Below are positions 36,401-43,885 of a stretch of 52,876 nt of DNA, one piece after another. The DNA lies in the NCBI GenBank assembly GCA_964643965.1, contig CAZXVH010000021.1, forward strand, positions 1 to 52,876, written 5' to 3'. The position numbers and the translations under genes were made by a program. Positions within the stretch are counted from its first letter, which is position 1; each line of letters starts with the position of its first letter. Under the pieces are notes generated by a model. The model made no database searches and was not told where the DNA came from. It saw nothing but the letters and a program-made list of their open reading frames with translations. The DNA is from GCA-2746795 sp964643965 (GTDB taxonomy: Bacteria; Chloroflexota; Anaerolineae; Promineifilales; Promineifilaceae).

Positions 36401-36676
36401 TTAATTAACGGCAACAGGAGGGCAGCCTTCCATCGCTAAGATGAAGTAGCCCTTCTGGTCAATGGCTTGCTTCATTTCTGGCGTTGCTTGCTCCACATGG
36501 CAAAAGCGGCATTGTTCGGCCGTCACCTCGCCTCCTTCAACGCCCACGTCCGCCAGATAATTTTGGCCAAACGCCAAGGCCGCTTCGTGTTGTGTGCCAG
36601 AAGGCACAATAATGTCAAAGTGCATTTGCTGTCCATCCGCTTTGGTCACGTAGGTATCAAACACATCACAGTTCAT
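36401..36676 (-). CDS. DUF2024-family protein
   Basis: 91 aa from the ATG at 36676 (AAGGAG upstream). Pattern: CDVFDTYVTKADGQQMHFDI, FGQNYLADVG, TAEQCRFCHVEQATPEM, GYFILAMEGC. These match DUF2024, a small protein of unknown role with conserved Cys-x2-Cys-His that could bind metal. It follows the MarR-type gene on the same strand with a 43-nt gap, so it is likely its co-transcribed partner. Confidence 0.85.
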   Translation of the reverse strand: MNCDVFDTYVTKADGQQMHFDIIVPSGTQHEAALAFGQNYLADVGVEGGEVTAEQCRFCHVEQATPEMKQAIDQKGYFILAMEGCPPVAVN

Positions 36677-36719
36677 GCTAAACACTCCTTTTTGTAAAAA
36701 CTCATCAATAAATAAACGA

Positions 36720-37328
36720 TCAGGTTGCCCCCTCATACTCAGGGCAATGGATGCGCAACTCGTGTGTTGCCAACGGTTTATTGAGCAGTTGGCAAAAATA
36801 AGAGGCGCCGCCACTCTGCGTACGCCGAAAATGGCCGCAGGTGGTACACATTTGTTGCAATGGAATAAAGTCGTTTTCCTGTAACCGCCCCATTAGCTGT
36901 AATAGCGATTCCAGGAACAGAGGTTGATTGGGTAAGGTGGTCACAAACTCGCCAAGCTGATTGGCAAAAAGAGAGAGTTCTTGGGCAGCGGTGACGCCGG
37001 CCGCGGTTAAGGTGAGATGGTAGTAACGGCCGTCTTCGGCGTCAGGCTCCTTTTGCACATACGCTTTGTCCGTTAACACACGGATGGCATCACTGACGGT
37101 GGCTTTGCTCAAGTGGAGATAGCGGGAAACGGCCGTTACCGAATCCAGTTGCGGCTGAAAGTGAAGGATTGTCATAATTTGCATTTGCAGGGGACTTAGT
37201 TGAAATCGTTTATTTGCTTCCCACTGCTGGATACGGAAAACGTGGGACAAGCGCTCCAGGGCAAATACAATCTTGTGGCTGACATGGCCTTCATGTGCTT
37301 GGGGATCGAGTGCAAAATTATCCATCAA
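36720..37328 (-). CDS. MarR-type regulator with C-terminal four-Cys site
   Basis: 202 aa. MarR wHTH (about 40-115: LSPLQMQIMTIL, LHLSKATVSDAIRVLTDKAY, wing DAEDGRYYHLTLT). After a helical linker comes a Cys cluster: MCTTCGHF, then YFC, then IHCPEYE. The C-x2-C...C...C arrangement suggests a Zn or Fe-S site, so it may sense iron, NO or redox state. A 9-bp-arm palindrome lies 9-27 nt before its start (37337-37355), as expected for self-repression. Downstream gene is DUF2024. Confidence 0.82.
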   Translation of the reverse strand: MMDNFALDPQAHEGHVSHKIVFALERLSHVFRIQQWEANKRFQLSPLQMQIMTILHFQPQLDSVTAVSRYLHLSKATVSDAIRVLTDKAYVQKEPDAEDGRYYHLTLTAAGVTAAQELSLFANQLGEFVTTLPNQPLFLESLLQLMGRLQENDFIPLQQMCTTCGHFRRTQSGGASYFCQLLNKPLATHELRIHCPEYEGAT

Positions 37329-37336
37329 ATCGCCTA

Positions 37337-37355
37337 TAGTTAGGAATCCTAACTA
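37337..37355. promoter_or_regulatory. Palindromic operator TAGTTAGGA-A-TCCTAACTA
   Basis: A 9-bp perfect inverted repeat around one base, just upstream of the Cys-containing MarR-type gene. Probable self-binding site. Confidence 0.7.
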
Positions 37356-37401
37356 AATAATAAAACGTAACTTTCCCTATGTCAAGCGGCAGTCTCATCC
37401 T

Positions 37402-37434
37402 AGATTACAAAAGTCTGCCAGACTTTTGTAATCT
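37402..37434. repeat. Perfect 16-bp-arm palindrome AGATTACAAAAGTCTG
   Basis: Arms 37402-37417 and 37419-37434 around a single C. The right arm is repeated exactly at 25851-25866. Its core TCTGCCAGA resembles the TCTGGCAGA in the narG-narH repeat. It could also terminate transcripts between divergent promoters. Confidence 0.75.
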
Positions 37435-37462
37435 TTTGAGACAAATTATGAGACAAATTATA

Positions 37463-37516
37463 CAAGTTGTTACTTGACAAATGTTTTTTACCCCCTATAA
37501 TACAAGCTATAACTTG
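37463..37516 (+). promoter_or_regulatory. Promoter with two CAAG-N6-CTTG operators
   Basis: -35 TTGACA (37474-37479), 16 nt, -10 TATAAT (37496-37501). Palindromes CAAGTTGTTACTTG (37463-37476) overlapping the -35 and CAAGCTATAACTTG (37503-37516) just after the -10 would let the Fe-S regulator block its own promoter. Confidence 0.75.
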
Positions 37517-37549
37517 CATAATAATCTCTAATTTCTAATCTCTAATTTT

Positions 37550-38257
37550 ATGACAAATAATGTAGAAAACATTTCAGATGTACAGCAGCAAATCCTGGCC
37601 TTTATCAAGCAGCAAGGTGAGACAACCAATGCCGCCCTCGCCACACAACTGAACGTTTCTTATGAAGCGGTGCGGCAGCAGCTACGTCAACTGGAAGCGG
37701 CACAACTGGTCGTTTCACGCCAGAAACGGCCGGAAGGCCAGCGGGTTGGTCGCCCCACCCGCGTGTATGTCCTCAGCCCGGCCGGCGACCATCTCTTCCC
37801 CAAAGCGTATGACGATCTGGCGGTGAATCTCATTGACACGCTGGCTACCACGCTTGGCCCGGAAGCTTTGCGACAGGTGTTGACCTCGTTTGCAGATGAG
37901 AATGTGCGCCAATGGGCGCCGCAGTTGCAAGGCAAGCCACTGCGGGAACGGCTGGAGGCGCTGAAAGGCTTTTATCTGGAAGACGATGCCTACATGGAAG
38001 TTGACCAGGATGAAGCCAGCGGTGATTTACAACTGGTGGAAAAGAACTGCCCCTTCTTAAATGTAGCATCACGGCGACCGGCGTTGTGCAGCGTCACCGT
38101 TTCGACATTAAGCCGTCTGCTGGGACACACCGTTACCCGCGAGAAACGATTCCAGAATGGCGACGGCCGTTGTGTTTTCCACGTCCATTTAGATCAGCCC
38201 CTGAATCCTGAGACGTTTCGCTTTGCCTTTGAAGAAGAAATGAACGGCAATAGTTGA
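37550..38257 (+). CDS. SufR-like Fe-S winged-helix regulator
   Basis: 235 aa. N-terminal wHTH (about 10-80: TTNAALATQLNVSYEAVRQQL, then VGRPTRVYVLSPAGD) and a C-terminal sensor domain in which NCPFLNVASRRPALC and a later GDGRCVFHV give the three Cys spaced as in SufR-type proteins that bind a [4Fe-4S] cluster. SufR represses Fe-S assembly genes until clusters are lost; related proteins respond to NO. No strong ribosome site is seen. Its promoter holds two CAAG-N6-CTTG sites, close to the CAAC-N6-GTTG form known for cyanobacterial SufR. Followed at 35 nt by folE. Confidence 0.82.
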   Translation: MTNNVENISDVQQQILAFIKQQGETTNAALATQLNVSYEAVRQQLRQLEAAQLVVSRQKRPEGQRVGRPTRVYVLSPAGDHLFPKAYDDLAVNLIDTLATTLGPEALRQVLTSFADENVRQWAPQLQGKPLRERLEALKGFYLEDDAYMEVDQDEASGDLQLVEKNCPFLNVASRRPALCSVTVSTLSRLLGHTVTREKRFQNGDGRCVFHVHLDQPLNPETFRFAFEEEMNGNS

Positions 38258-38292
38258 TCTCATAAATTTGAAAATAAAGGAATAAACAATCT

Positions 38293-38916
38293 ATGAATAC
38301 CTCACCCATCCCCCTCATCACCCATAATGGCAACGGCCACCATCACCCTGATCCGCTGGCGTTAGCTGACACAGAAGCGGTGGTGCGGCAATTGCTGCAA
38401 ACCGTTGGCGAAGACCCCGACCGCCAGGGCTTACAGCGTACGCCCGAACGAGTGGCCCGCATGTACCAGGAACTATTGGCCGGTTATCACGTCGATCCCC
38501 ACACGCTGATTAACGGCGCTTTGTTTGATGTCGATTACAGCGATATGGTGATCGTCAAAGATATTGAATTTTACAGCTTATGCGAACATCATATGCTGCC
38601 TTTCTTTGGCCGGGCGCATGTGGCCTACATTCCCAGCGACAAGGTGATTGGCCTGAGCAAAATCCCGCGCATTGTGGAGATGTTTGCCCGCCGCTTGCAG
38701 GTGCAGGAGCGCATGACCCAGCAAATTGCCGAGCTAATTGAGGAGACGTTACACCCGCTGGGCGTCGGCGTCATCATTCAGGGGCAGCATATGTGCAGCA
38801 TGATGCGCGGCGTAAAAAAGGAACAGGCCAGCATGATTACCAGCGCCTTACTGGGAAATTTCAAAAACAATCCCCAGACTCGCGCCGAATTTATGGCCCA
38901 TGTTAACAGGAGTTAA
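38293..38916 (+). CDS. folE: GTP cyclohydrolase I
   Basis: 207 aa. Turns GTP into dihydroneopterin triphosphate, first step of folate/pterin synthesis. Zinc site is intact: SLCEHHMLPF (Cys, His) and QHMCSMMRGV (Cys). Substrate-binding TPERVARMYQELL and IGLSKIPRIVEMFARRLQVQE are conserved. N-terminal 20 residues (His/Asn-rich) are variable. AAAGGA precedes the ATG, and the next gene starts 3 nt after its stop, so the two are tightly linked. Confidence 0.96.
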   Translation: MNTSPIPLITHNGNGHHHPDPLALADTEAVVRQLLQTVGEDPDRQGLQRTPERVARMYQELLAGYHVDPHTLINGALFDVDYSDMVIVKDIEFYSLCEHHMLPFFGRAHVAYIPSDKVIGLSKIPRIVEMFARRLQVQERMTQQIAELIEETLHPLGVGVIIQGQHMCSMMRGVKKEQASMITSALLGNFKNNPQTRAEFMAHVNRS

Positions 38917-38919
38917 ACA

Positions 38920-39923
38920 ATGACTCATTACGATTATCTGATTATTGGCGGGGGCATGACGGCGGCAACGGCCGTTTCTGGTATCCGTGAACATGACAAA
39001 ACCGGCTCTATCGGCATTATCGCCGCTGAACAGGGACTGCCTTATGATCGGCCCCCCTTATCCAAGCAGTTGTGGAGCGGCCGTAAAACGCTGGATGCGA
39101 TTTACCATGTGCTGCCCCCGGATGTGACGGTGCATAACGGCCGTTTTGCCCAGCAGCTTAATCCCGCCCAAAAACAAGTGGTAGATGACCACGGTCACCG
39201 GTTTACTTACAACAAGCTGCTGTTAGCTACCGGCAGTTCTCCCCGCCAGCTACCTTTTGGCCCAGACGACATCATCTATTACCGCACGGTCAACGATTAT
39301 CATAATCTGCGCCGTCTGGCGGAAANNNNNNNNNNNNNNNNNNNNNNNNNNNNNNNNNNNNNNNNNNNNNNNNNNNNNNNNNNNNNNNNNNNNNNNNNNN
39401 NNNNNNNNNNNNNNNNNNNNNNNNNATCGTGGCTGGCATTGGCGTCACGCCCAACACCGACCTGGCTAAAGCCGCTGGCCTGGAAGTGGACAACGGCATT
39501 CGCGTCAACGAGAGCCTGCAAACCAGCGATCCCCACATCTACGCCGCTGGCGACGTGGCTAATTATCCCGATGCCCTCCTGGGTACACACCGTCGCGTAG
39601 AGCATGAAGACGCGGCTAACTCCATGGGCAAAACGGCAGGGCAAGCGATGGCTGGCGCGGCCGTTACCTATGATTACTCGCCCATGTTTTACTCCGACTT
39701 ATTTGACCTCGGTTATGAAGCCGTGGGTGAACTGGATGCGCGGCTGGAAATCGTGGCCGATTGGCAGGAACCTTATCAAAAAGGCGTCATTTACTACTTG
39801 AGAGACAATCTGGTGCGCGGCGTTCTCTTGTGGAACACGTGGGATCAGGTGGATGCTGCCCGGGCGCTGATCGCTGAGCGTACGCCGCTGTCTCGTGCAG
39901 ATTTAGCGGGTCGGCTGCCTTAA
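38920..39923 (+). CDS. FAD/NAD(P)-dependent ferredoxin-reductase-type oxidoreductase (interrupted by assembly gap)
   Basis: The N-terminal half has the FAD dinucleotide fold YLIIGGGMTAATAV, YDRPPLSKQLW and LLLATGSSPR; the C-terminal half has GIGVTPNTDLA, the FAD motif IYAAGDVA, and the dimerisation-type domain ending GVLLWNTWDQVDAAR. This is the rubredoxin/ferredoxin/AIF-type reductase family. The 100-N gap (39326-39425) replaces the NAD-binding region. The reading frame does not match across it: 406 coding nt precede the gap, so an intact gene needs a gap length of 2 modulo 3. About 90 residues are missing by comparison with the family. The FAD domain holds two AACGGCCGTT copies. Confidence 0.85.
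39326..39425. other. Assembly gap of exactly 100 N
   Basis: A placeholder gap inside the oxidoreductase gene. The frame shift across it shows that the true length is not 100. Confidence 0.95.
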
Positions 39924-40012
39924 GCAGTGCCGGGCACGGGGCAGACGGCTCCCGTCTTCCATGATGTTTTTGCCCCGCGCCTGGCGCTATCTATATCTGG
40001 GAAGGAGCTACG

Positions 40013-40933
40013 ATGCCCACAATCACATACCTGCCAGATAATCGTGAAGTTGTCGCTCAGCCAGATGATACCATTCTGCAAACTTCTCTAAATCACGAGA
40101 TTCCTCATACGCATGTTTGTGGCGGTGAAGCACGTTGTACCACCTGCCGCGTGTTGGTGTTAGAAGGGCTGCAAAATTGCTCATCCCCTCGCAATGAAAA
40201 AGAGCAGTTGCTCGCCAACCGCCTTCATTTTGACCCAACCATTCGCCTGGCCTGCCAGACGCGCATCTGGGGAGATGTCAAAGTACGCCGCCTGGTGCTG
40301 GATGACCAGGATATCGCCCTGGTGGATCAAACCCGGCGAGATGCGGTTGTCGGTTTTGTGGGGGAAGAAAAGCAGCTTACCATCCTGTTCGCCGACATTC
40401 GCAATTTCACCGCTTTTGCCGAGAAGCAGTTGCCCTATGATGTCATTCATCTGCTCAACCGGTACTTTCATCTGATGGGCAGCGTGATTGAGAAGCATAA
40501 CGGCCGTATCGACAACTATATGGGCGATGGCTTGTTGGCTATTTTTGAGAGCGACTCTCCAGGCGCGGCCGCCCTCAATGGCGTGAAAGCCGGGCTGGAA
40601 ATGGTGGCGGCCATGACTGGTATGCAGCCATATTTAGTGCAAAACTATGGTCAGACGTTACAAATTGGCATTGGCATCCACTGCGGCGTTGTTATTTCCG
40701 GCGCCGTTGGCGGCGCAGAGCGTAAAAATGAAATGATCATTGGCGATGCCGTTAACTTTGCCAGCCGGATTGAAGAGGCCAACAAACAAAGCGACACCCA
40801 TCTTCTTATCTCAGAAGCAGTGTACCAGGAAGTCAAACGGGTTATCAGCTGCCGGCAAAGCCTGGAAGTAACGGTGAAGGGAAAACAAGGGCAGCATCAT
40901 CTGTTTGAAGTAACGGGCTTGCTTCCTGAGTAA
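40013..40933 (+). CDS. [2Fe-2S] ferredoxin-class III nucleotidyl cyclase fusion
   Basis: 306 aa, soluble. Residues 1-100 form a plant-type ferredoxin with ligands C36, C42, C45 and C81 (C-x5-C-x2-C-x35-C). Residues 118-300 form a class III adenylate/guanylate cyclase: metal Asp in FADIRNF (D128) and in NYMGDGLLAIF, and the transition-state Asn/Arg in VNFASRIEE. It should make cAMP or cGMP in response to the redox state or integrity of the cluster. AAGGAG precedes the ATG. Placed between a flavin reductase that could reduce the cluster and the Ric repair gene. No cAMP-binding regulator is evident here. Confidence 0.9.
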   Translation: MPTITYLPDNREVVAQPDDTILQTSLNHEIPHTHVCGGEARCTTCRVLVLEGLQNCSSPRNEKEQLLANRLHFDPTIRLACQTRIWGDVKVRRLVLDDQDIALVDQTRRDAVVGFVGEEKQLTILFADIRNFTAFAEKQLPYDVIHLLNRYFHLMGSVIEKHNGRIDNYMGDGLLAIFESDSPGAAALNGVKAGLEMVAAMTGMQPYLVQNYGQTLQIGIGIHCGVVISGAVGGAERKNEMIIGDAVNFASRIEEANKQSDTHLLISEAVYQEVKRVISCRQSLEVTVKGKQGQHHLFEVTGLLPE

Positions 40934-40942
40934 CGGCCGTTC

Positions 40943-40984
40943 TTGATCCAGATCAAGGCAACCTTTTCCCCGCCCTTTTAAACT
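40943..40984 (+). promoter_or_regulatory. Fnr/Dnr-type promoter of the Ric gene
   Basis: TTGATCCAGATCAA (40943-40956), 22 nt, -10 TAAACT (40979-40984). The start is predicted near 40991, 54 nt before the Ric ATG. An AACGGCCGTT copy abuts the box on the left. Confidence 0.8.
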
Positions 40985-41044
40985 ATGAGTGGGCAGTGTT
41001 CGGCGCTGCTCACAATACAAATCTACCATAACGAGGACAAATAA

Positions 41045-41647
41045 ATGACAACAAACCAACCACTCCATCTGACGGCTGAACAAGCTGTGGGCGACTGGGT
41101 AACGGCCGATTATCGGGTAGCGGCCGTTTTTGATAAATACGGCATTGANNNNNNNNNNNNNNNNNNNNNNNNNNNNNNNNNNNNNNNNNNNNNNNNNNNN
41201 NNNNNNNNNNNNNNNNNNNNNNNNNNNNNNNNNNNNNNNNNNNNNNNNCGCACCATTGCCGAGATGTGGCCGCTCGTGCGTGGCGACATGGCTAAGCATA
41301 TGCAGAAAGAAGAGCTGCTGCTATTCCCCTACATCAAGCGCCTGGTACGCGGCCAGGCAGAAGGCAGCGTACCGCCCGCGCCCCCCTTTGGTTCGGCGCG
41401 AGCGCTGGTCGAAGCCATGGAAGCAGAACATGATGAGACAGGGGGCGCCCTGCATGAATTCGAGGCGTTGAGCGATGGCTATACCCCGCCGGCCGATGCC
41501 TGCCTCACTTTCCGTACGCTCTATGCGCTCCTGAGTGAATTCGATGCAGCCACGAAGAAGCACATCCACCTGGAAAACAACATTCTTTTCCCCAAATCCA
41601 TCCAACTGGAAGAGACCATACGCGCCGATCAGCCCATAGTGGCCTGA
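41045..41647 (+). CDS. ric: Ric/YtfE/ScdA di-iron iron-centre repair protein (interrupted by assembly gap)
   Basis: The N-terminus AVGDWVTADYRVAAVFDKYGI is the ScdA_N domain, and after the gap come hemerythrin-like helices: HMQKEELLLFPYI, a central AEHDETGGALHEFE, and KKHIHLENNILFPKSI, each with His/Glu iron ligands. Ric repairs Fe-S clusters damaged by NO or peroxide. The 100-N gap (41149-41248) removes the usual CCGG motif and the first His ligands. The frame is kept by chance, but comparison with the family suggests about 80 missing residues rather than 33. Has its own Fnr-type promoter. Confidence 0.92.
   Translation: MTTNQPLHLTAEQAVGDWVTADYRVAAVFDKYGIXXXXXXXXXXXXXXXXXXXXXXXXXXXXXXXXXXRTIAEMWPLVRGDMAKHMQKEELLLFPYIKRLVRGQAEGSVPPAPPFGSARALVEAMEAEHDETGGALHEFEALSDGYTPPADACLTFRTLYALLSEFDAATKKHIHLENNILFPKSIQLEETIRADQPIVA
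41149..41248. other. Assembly gap of exactly 100 N
   Basis: A second placeholder gap, inside the Ric gene. The family's length suggests that more sequence than 100 nt is missing. Confidence 0.95.
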
Positions 41648-41832
41648 CGGGTTTTGTCATTTCCATCCTCAATCCACTTCATTCGCTCCGTTAAAAGAGA
41701 GGGTAAGCGCAAACGCCATTCATCGGCGAAAAAGGCGCTTGCCCTGTTTTTGTTCCGTCCCCTCAGACTGTTATAATTGTAGTTCCTCTTGTCCGATAGA
41801 GAGCTATCGCGATAGGTACTTCTCGGTTCGCA

Positions 41833-41876
41833 GTGTGGACGACCTCGCAGTGAAAATATCAATCGGGGACGACCCC
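41833..41876 (+). ncRNA. Guanidine-II (mini-ykkC)-like riboswitch
   Basis: Two hairpins with GGACGACC tips, each showing the ACGR loop of the guanidine-II class: ACGA at 41839-41842 (stem 41833-41848 with one U-U mismatch) and ACGA at 41869-41872 closed by GGGG/CCCC (41865-41876). The linker is 16 nt. The second hairpin ends about 8 nt before the AAGGA ribosome site of the SMR exporter gene, the standard arrangement. A TATAAT at 41772-41777 could start the leader. Confidence 0.8.
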
Positions 41877-41897
41877 AAAAGCGAAAAGGAAAAACAG

Positions 41898-42215
41898 ATG
41901 GCTTGGCTTATTCTTGTTATGGCTGGATTATTTGAGGTTGGCTGGGCGATTGGTCTAAAATTTTCGGAAGGGTTTACCCGATTTTGGCCTTCCGTTTGGA
42001 CGATTGTCGCCATGGCTATTAGCCTTTGGTTGTTAGGCATTGCCATGAAGTCGCTGCCTTTGGGCACGGCTTATAGCGTTTGGGTGGGTGTGGGGGCTGT
42101 GGGCACGGTCATCCTGGGCATTTTTCTGCTGGGAGAACCGGCGAATGCGGCCCGTTTGCTGAGTGTGGCTTTGATTGTTGCGGGTATTATTGGCTTAAAG
42201 TTGGCGACGCCTTGA
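41898..42215 (+). CDS. gdx: SMR-family guanidinium exporter (Gdx/SugE-like)
   Basis: 105 aa from the ATG at 41898. Four helices with the SMR pattern: MAWLILVMAGLFEVGWAIGL contains the key Glu of helix 1, then GTAYSVWVGVGAVGTVILG and GEPANAARLLSVALIVAGII. The helix-1 WAIGLKFS and the SLPLGTAYSVWVGVGAVG segments are of the SugE/Gdx subgroup, which exports guanidinium in exchange for protons. The guanidine-II-like riboswitch directly upstream strongly supports this substrate. Confidence 0.92.
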   Translation: MAWLILVMAGLFEVGWAIGLKFSEGFTRFWPSVWTIVAMAISLWLLGIAMKSLPLGTAYSVWVGVGAVGTVILGIFLLGEPANAARLLSVALIVAGIIGLKLATP

Positions 42216-42240
42216 CCAGATGATTTACAATCCCCCCTAT

Positions 42241-43803
42241 ATGAGCAATTCAACCCTCCTCAACCACTTGCCCGGCATCGCCTACCGCGCCCGAAATGAC
42301 CGCGACTGGACGATGACTTTTGTCAGTGAAGGCTGCCTGGCTTTAACGGGCTACCAACCGGCAGACCTGATCGACAGTAAAACCATCGCCTGGGCGCAGT
42401 TGATCCATCCTGCCGACCGAGAGGCGATATGGGCGCAGGCACAGCACACTTTGCAAATAGGTGAACCATTTAGTCTGACCTATCGCATTATAACGGCCGT
42501 TAATCAAGAAAAATGGGTCTGGGAGCAAGGACAGGGCGTCTATGCTGCGGATGGCGCCGTTCTGGGGGTCGAAGGCTTCATTACTGACGTCACAGAGCGC
42601 ATGATCACGCAGCAAATGTTGGAACAACGGGTGGCCGAGCGCACCCGTGAACTGATAACCTTGCGCGAAGTGTCGCGCAGCATCACCTCTACCCTTGACC
42701 TGGAGCCACTGCTCCTGCTGATTTTGGATCAATTAAAGGAAGTGGTTGATTACAGCGGCGCGGCTATCCTCATGCTACAAAATAATGTCATGGTCATGCA
42801 CGCCAGCCGCCATCCCGACGCCCTGGCCGTCACAGTGAAAGTCAATTACCGACCGGCTCACATTGCCACCATTCAAACGATGCTGGAAACCCAACAACCG
42901 GTTTACATCGCCGATCTGCGCCAGGACGAGGCGCTGGTGGAAGCGTATGAATCGGCCAGCGGCGCCCCCTTAGACAAAACATTCTCCTACATTCGCTCCT
43001 GGATGGGCGTACCGCTCGTCGTGCGCGGTCGCGTTTTGGGCATGTTGAGCCTGGCGCATCGGCAGGTGGGTTATTATGCAGAAAAGGATGCCCAACTCGC
43101 CCAAGCCTTTGCCAGCCAGGCGGCCATCGCCATGCACAACGCGGAACTTTACCAACAGGCACAGACAACGGCCGTTGCTGATGAACGCAGCCGCATCGCC
43201 CGTGATCTACACGACTCCGTCACCCAGGCCATCTACGGCGTTACCCTCTACGCCGACGCCACCCGTCTGGCTTTAAAAGATGGAGAATTAGACATTGTGG
43301 CGGAAAATCTGAATGAACTACGGGCCATGGCGCGGGAAGCGATGCTCGATATGCGCCTGCTCATCTTTGAATTACGGCCGCCCGTCTTAGAGGAAGAAGG
43401 ATTGGTGATGGCCCTGCAAATACGCCTGGAAGCCGTCGAAGCGCGTTCCGGCGTTTATACCCATTTTCATACGAGCGGCGAACGACCCTTGCCGCTGCCG
43501 TTAGAGACAGAGCTATATCGCATTGCCCAGGAAGCTCTGACCAATGTGGTCAAACATGCCCAGGCGAAACAGGTCGATGTCACCTTGCGCTTTGACGAGA
43601 CCCAGGTTTGTTTGGAAATTGAGGATGATGGTATTGGCTTTGAAACGGCCGCTGCGTCTTCGCTCAACACAAGCGTTGTTCACAGCAGTGGCATGGGGCT
43701 AAGAGGCATCCAGGAACGGGCTGATAAAATCAACGGTGACTTGCTCATCCAAAGCGCCCCCGGACAGGGTACAATGCTACGCATAACCGTTCACAGTTCG
43801 TAG
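42241..43803 (+). CDS. PAS-GAF sensor histidine kinase (NarX-class, HisKA_3)
   Basis: 520 aa from ATG 42241 (an ATG at 42220 is also open). PAS domain (about 10-125), short coiled coil (RVAERTRELITL), GAF domain (about 150-310), HisKA_3 dimer helix with phospho-His in RIARDLHDSVTQAIYGV, and HATPase (EALTNVVKHAQAKQ; DDGIGF; GMGLRGIQERA). No membrane helix, so it senses a cytoplasmic signal. GAF domains of this class can bind haem or NO; the ligand here is unknown. Paired with the NarL-type regulator 82 nt downstream. The start lacks a good ribosome site. Confidence 0.92.
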   Translation: MSNSTLLNHLPGIAYRARNDRDWTMTFVSEGCLALTGYQPADLIDSKTIAWAQLIHPADREAIWAQAQHTLQIGEPFSLTYRIITAVNQEKWVWEQGQGVYAADGAVLGVEGFITDVTERMITQQMLEQRVAERTRELITLREVSRSITSTLDLEPLLLLILDQLKEVVDYSGAAILMLQNNVMVMHASRHPDALAVTVKVNYRPAHIATIQTMLETQQPVYIADLRQDEALVEAYESASGAPLDKTFSYIRSWMGVPLVVRGRVLGMLSLAHRQVGYYAEKDAQLAQAFASQAAIAMHNAELYQQAQTTAVADERSRIARDLHDSVTQAIYGVTLYADATRLALKDGELDIVAENLNELRAMAREAMLDMRLLIFELRPPVLEEEGLVMALQIRLEAVEARSGVYTHFHTSGERPLPLPLETELYRIAQEALTNVVKHAQAKQVDVTLRFDETQVCLEIEDDGIGFETAAASSLNTSVVHSSGMGLRGIQERADKINGDLLIQSAPGQGTMLRITVHSS

Positions 43804-43860
43804 TAACCGCTTTAGCGGGTTAGCGGGTTGCAACTAAAGGTCGCCGGCGACTAAAGTCGT
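43804..43860 (+). repeat. Hairpins between the kinase and regulator genes
   Basis: AACCGCTTTAGCGGGTT (43808 region) and GTCGCCGGCGAC (about 43841-43852) are short palindromes. The latter with the following ACTAAAGTCGTCACTAC is of the same type as other dispersed repeats. Confidence 0.45.
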
Positions 43861-43885
43861 CACTACAAACCTAAAAGGAAAAAAT

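Noticed and set aside
38255..38270. GTTGATCTCATAAATTTG as an Fnr-type box before folE
   Set aside because: Only one TTGAT half-site; the second half does not fit, and the 22-nt/-10 arrangement is absent.
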